A DNA stretch of 23,697 nt, taken from a virus. Every line of letters starts with the position of its first letter. The first letter of the stretch is position 1. The stretch lies in the IMG/VR virus record IMGVR_UViG_3300044713_000091, positions 1-23,697 of that record. One strand, 5' to 3'. Made by a program: the position numbers and the translations under genes. Shown here in pieces: positions 21,560-23,697 of the stretch. The notes below the pieces were generated by a model. The model was not told where the DNA came from. It saw nothing but the letters and a program-made list of their open reading frames with translations, and did no database searches.

Positions 21560-23293
21560 CTATCGAGGCCCGCGCCGGGTAAGCCCGTATGCCTCGCTCA
21601 AGTACCGGCCCTCCGGAACAGAACGGCCTTGAGTGTACGGCATCAGTGGCCCCGGCGACGCAGACGGCACCGTCGGAAGCTCGATTACATTCCGGCCCAT
21701 CATCCAGCACGACAGCGCTAGCGAGTCCATCTCATCGGGGGAAGATCCCTCTAGGATTTCGCGCAGGTCGTCCTTGCGGATCAAGACCTGCTTGCCCGCC
21801 TCATTGTCGATCCAGCGGAGCGCGATGAGCTGCGCGCGCAGTCGTTGGTTCTCTGGCCAGCACCCCCCGTCGCGCACCCACTCGAGGAGGGTTCCGAAGA
21901 GAAGATCGCGATTCAGTTTGTACGTCATCGCGAGCGTTGGGTTCGTCGGCTTCGGAGATCCGCGGAACTCGGTGACGAGCATCATCCCGTAATTGTTCCG
22001 AGCGTGCGCAAGGAAGACGTCATACACGCGCGCCCCTTCGGCGCCGTCACGGTCGATCACCACCCGGGGGCGCTGGTCGTCGACATCCTTGCTCGTTCTG
22101 TAGCGGCCGAGGAGGATCAGGACTTGGGACAGGATTCGGTCCGGAGTGCAAAGCTCGCCCGGTCCAAGCTCTTCGGACGTCCAGAAGCAAAGCACACGGT
22201 TCCCGCGCCGCACCGTGATCGCAGTCCGGTCGCCCGTCCTCGCCTCGCCGGCGACGTCCACGCCGATCGCCAAGCGCCCCTCGACGGGCAAGTGGCGCGT
22301 CTTGAGCCACTCTTGCGGGCGCTCGAGAATCACGTCGAGCGGGATAAGCTGGCCCTCCTCCGCTTTGGGCCAGATGCCCAGGACGTCGGTCATCCACGCC
22401 TGCGAGCGCTCCCCCCACGCGCGCCGGCAGCTCTCCGCCCACGCGCGCGAAGCAAGGCCCGGGATGTCCGCTCCGTCCTTGATATTAGGATTCTCCAGCG
22501 AAGAGCAGCTAAGGCACGCGCTCGTGCCGTCCGGGCGCACGAAGTCCGCGGCGTTCGTGTGGAAGCTCCGCCACGCCCACCCCGAGGTCTTCACCGGGTT
22601 CGTGAGCGCCACAAGCTTTGCGTGCGCCGCCGCGAGATTGCCCTCGATGGTCGAAATGTGCTCGTCGTCCACGTAGCAAGCCTCATCGATGACAGACATG
22701 AGGTACTCGCCCGACAGCCCGCGAAGTCCGCCGCCGCCGGGGCGCGCCACCATCCCGAAGATCGCGCGGTCGTCGGTCGCGCGCAGCCCCGTCTCGCAGC
22801 CCACGCCGATCGACCCGACCATCATTGCCGAGTGCGCGCAGGGGAGCGGCACCGATTCGCCTTCGGCCAGCTTCGCCTTGCACGCGACGCAGCGCCCATG
22901 CTCGCGCCACGCCTTCCGGATCTCGGGCCAAATGATCTCCTCGATGCTTTCGAGCTTCGGCCCGTACAGGATCACCTTCGCGCCCGGGTGGCACGCCCAG
23001 AACCAAAGACACGCGCAGGCCACCGCGAAATCTTTCCCAACCTTCCTTCCCCCCGCGATCGAAGTCTTCCTAGACACCGAAATCGTCTCGACGATCTCAC
23101 ACTGAAATCTCCACAGGCGCACGCCGAGCACGTTCGCGCAGAACTCGAGCGGGCGCGTCGCGTAGTACTTCGACGGCCACGCGGTCGACGCCGCCGCCTC
23201 GTCCTCGAGATCCATCCTGCGCAAAAGCTCCGATGCCGGGCTTGCCTTGCGCGAGGTGCGAGCGACGCCGGGGGCCGCGCGCGAGGTCCTCAC
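21560..23293 (-). CDS. Terminase large subunit
   Basis: A 577-aa packaging motor from GTG 23293, in a GTGA overlap with the upstream stop and with GGAGG 4 bases before it. (A GTG at 23338 is also open and also has an SD-like GGGAGG; I prefer the overlap seen at four other junctions.) ATPase: Walker A variant AGGRKVGKD (80-88), Walker B LMSVIDEA (198-205), coupling motif LTNP (230-233). Nuclease (RNase H-like): GVDVAG with D346, VVIDRDG with D414 and PDEMDSLAL with D520/D523. Between the ATPase motifs, CVACKAKL and PCAHS give C135, C138, C152 and H154, a possible zinc-binding insertion. It cuts and pumps DNA into the head through the portal. Confidence 0.9.
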   Translation of the reverse strand: MRTSRAAPGVARTSRKASPASELLRRMDLEDEAAASTAWPSKYYATRPLEFCANVLGVRLWRFQCEIVETISVSRKTSIAGGRKVGKDFAVACACLWFWACHPGAKVILYGPKLESIEEIIWPEIRKAWREHGRCVACKAKLAEGESVPLPCAHSAMMVGSIGVGCETGLRATDDRAIFGMVARPGGGGLRGLSGEYLMSVIDEACYVDDEHISTIEGNLAAAHAKLVALTNPVKTSGWAWRSFHTNAADFVRPDGTSACLSCSSLENPNIKDGADIPGLASRAWAESCRRAWGERSQAWMTDVLGIWPKAEEGQLIPLDVILERPQEWLKTRHLPVEGRLAIGVDVAGEARTGDRTAITVRRGNRVLCFWTSEELGPGELCTPDRILSQVLILLGRYRTSKDVDDQRPRVVIDRDGAEGARVYDVFLAHARNNYGMMLVTEFRGSPKPTNPTLAMTYKLNRDLLFGTLLEWVRDGGCWPENQRLRAQLIALRWIDNEAGKQVLIRKDDLREILEGSSPDEMDSLALSCWMMGRNVIELPTVPSASPGPLMPYTQGRSVPEGRYLSEAYGLTRRGPR

Positions 23294-23637
23294 CCGGCCT
23301 CCACGATTCTCTTGAGCTCCGCGCGCACCGCCATCCACGCCTCCCGGTGCGGGCGAAGCACAACGATCAACGCATCCAGCACGCGCCCGAAGTGCGGCGA
23401 TTCTATTACCTGCCGCGCTGTCAGCTCCGTCTCGCCACGGACGCGCGAGAGCTGGCGAAGAGCAGCGGCCAAGGAGGTAGAGATGACCGCCCGGTTCCGC
23501 AGCGTCATCGCCGGGTCAAGCTCCGCGTCCCGGCGGTCCTGCTTCAACTGCCGGATCACTTCCTCGACCTCCTCGAGGGTGGTGCCGAGTCGAGCAGGGG
23601 GAGCGGGCTTCTGAGCTTTGGCTGCTGCGCGTGCCAT
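23290..23637 (-). CDS. Terminase small subunit-like protein
   Basis: A 115-aa protein from ATG 23637 (MARAAAKAQKPAPPARLGTT). A GTG at 23667 in frame would add 10 residues, and neither start has a good ribosome binding site. Residues about 15-40 form a charged helix (TLEEVEEVIRQLKQDRRDAE), 45-75 another (AVISTSLAAALRQLSRVRGE) and 80-115 a last (DALIVVLRPHREAWMAVRAE). All-helical, small and directly upstream of the large terminase is the usual small terminase situation. The DNA-recognition HTH is not obvious. Called mainly from position. Confidence 0.65.
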   Translation of the reverse strand: MARAAAKAQKPAPPARLGTTLEEVEEVIRQLKQDRRDAELDPAMTLRNRAVISTSLAAALRQLSRVRGETELTARQVIESPHFGRVLDALIVVLRPHREAWMAVRAELKRIVEAG

Positions 23638-23697
23638 TCCGTCAACTTTCGCGCCACTATGGGCCACCCGTCAAGGCAGACCAGAGAGTTTGTAAGG

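Noticed and set aside
21845-23614. 589-codon open frame on the plus strand opposite the large terminase
   Set aside because: Very rich in Arg, His and Pro with no recognisable domain. It lies antisense to a gene with clear Walker and nuclease motifs and is a codon-bias shadow of GC-rich DNA.
23638-23697. TTGACG-like boxes near the right edge as a possible promoter for the operon
   Set aside because: No matching -10 element at a proper distance was found, and too little upstream sequence is present to judge.

Overview
The window is one continuous virion-morphogenesis operon of a contractile-tailed (Mu-like) phage or prophage. Every gene I can support lies on the minus strand, so the transcript reads from the right end to the left end. 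The DNA is GC-rich (not counted), and long spurious ORFs therefore appear in other frames on both strands. A protein in the baseplate module (2326..2754) closely resembles, from memory, a Cys-rich, sigma-region-4-like regulator family common in Myxococcota. That is the best host clue in the window, but it is an inference.

Layout in transcription order. Packaging and head: small terminase-like protein (23.6 kb), large terminase, Mu gp29/DUF935-like portal, a putative HExxH metalloprotease in the slot where Mu-like phages keep the MuF head protein, a 73-aa helical protein, a Mu gpI-like protease with scaffold tail, a small probable decoration protein, and a gpT-like major capsid protein. Neck and tail shaft: gp36/DUF1320-like adaptor with an inserted beta module, gpG/gpS-like tail completion protein, probable tail terminator, sheath (with two inserted modules), and tube. 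Accessory block: two small Cys/His-rich putative zinc proteins, then four beta-rich proteins that look like decoration or adhesin proteins. One of these is a 652-aa protein carrying about twelve degenerate 30-36 aa repeats. Tail assembly and baseplate: a tail assembly chaperone with a probable -1 frameshift extension, tape measure, a gpN/LysM-position tail protein, a hub-OB-PAAR-like fusion protein, an Ala/Ser/Leu-rich unknown, the sigma-like regulator, gp46-like wedge, gp47/J-like baseplate protein, and a partial gp48-position protein running off the left end.

The genes are packed almost without gaps. Five junctions are GTGA overlaps, three are ATGA overlaps and one is TAATG, so translational coupling is probably the main way stoichiometry is set. 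Several true starts are GTG codons inside these overlaps, well downstream of the longest possible ORF start. No promoter, terminator, tRNA, CRISPR array, integrase, lysis gene or IS element could be supported, and no stretch over 300 bases lacks a gene. The only 137-base gap between annotated stops and starts (7226-7362) is explained by the frameshift extension.
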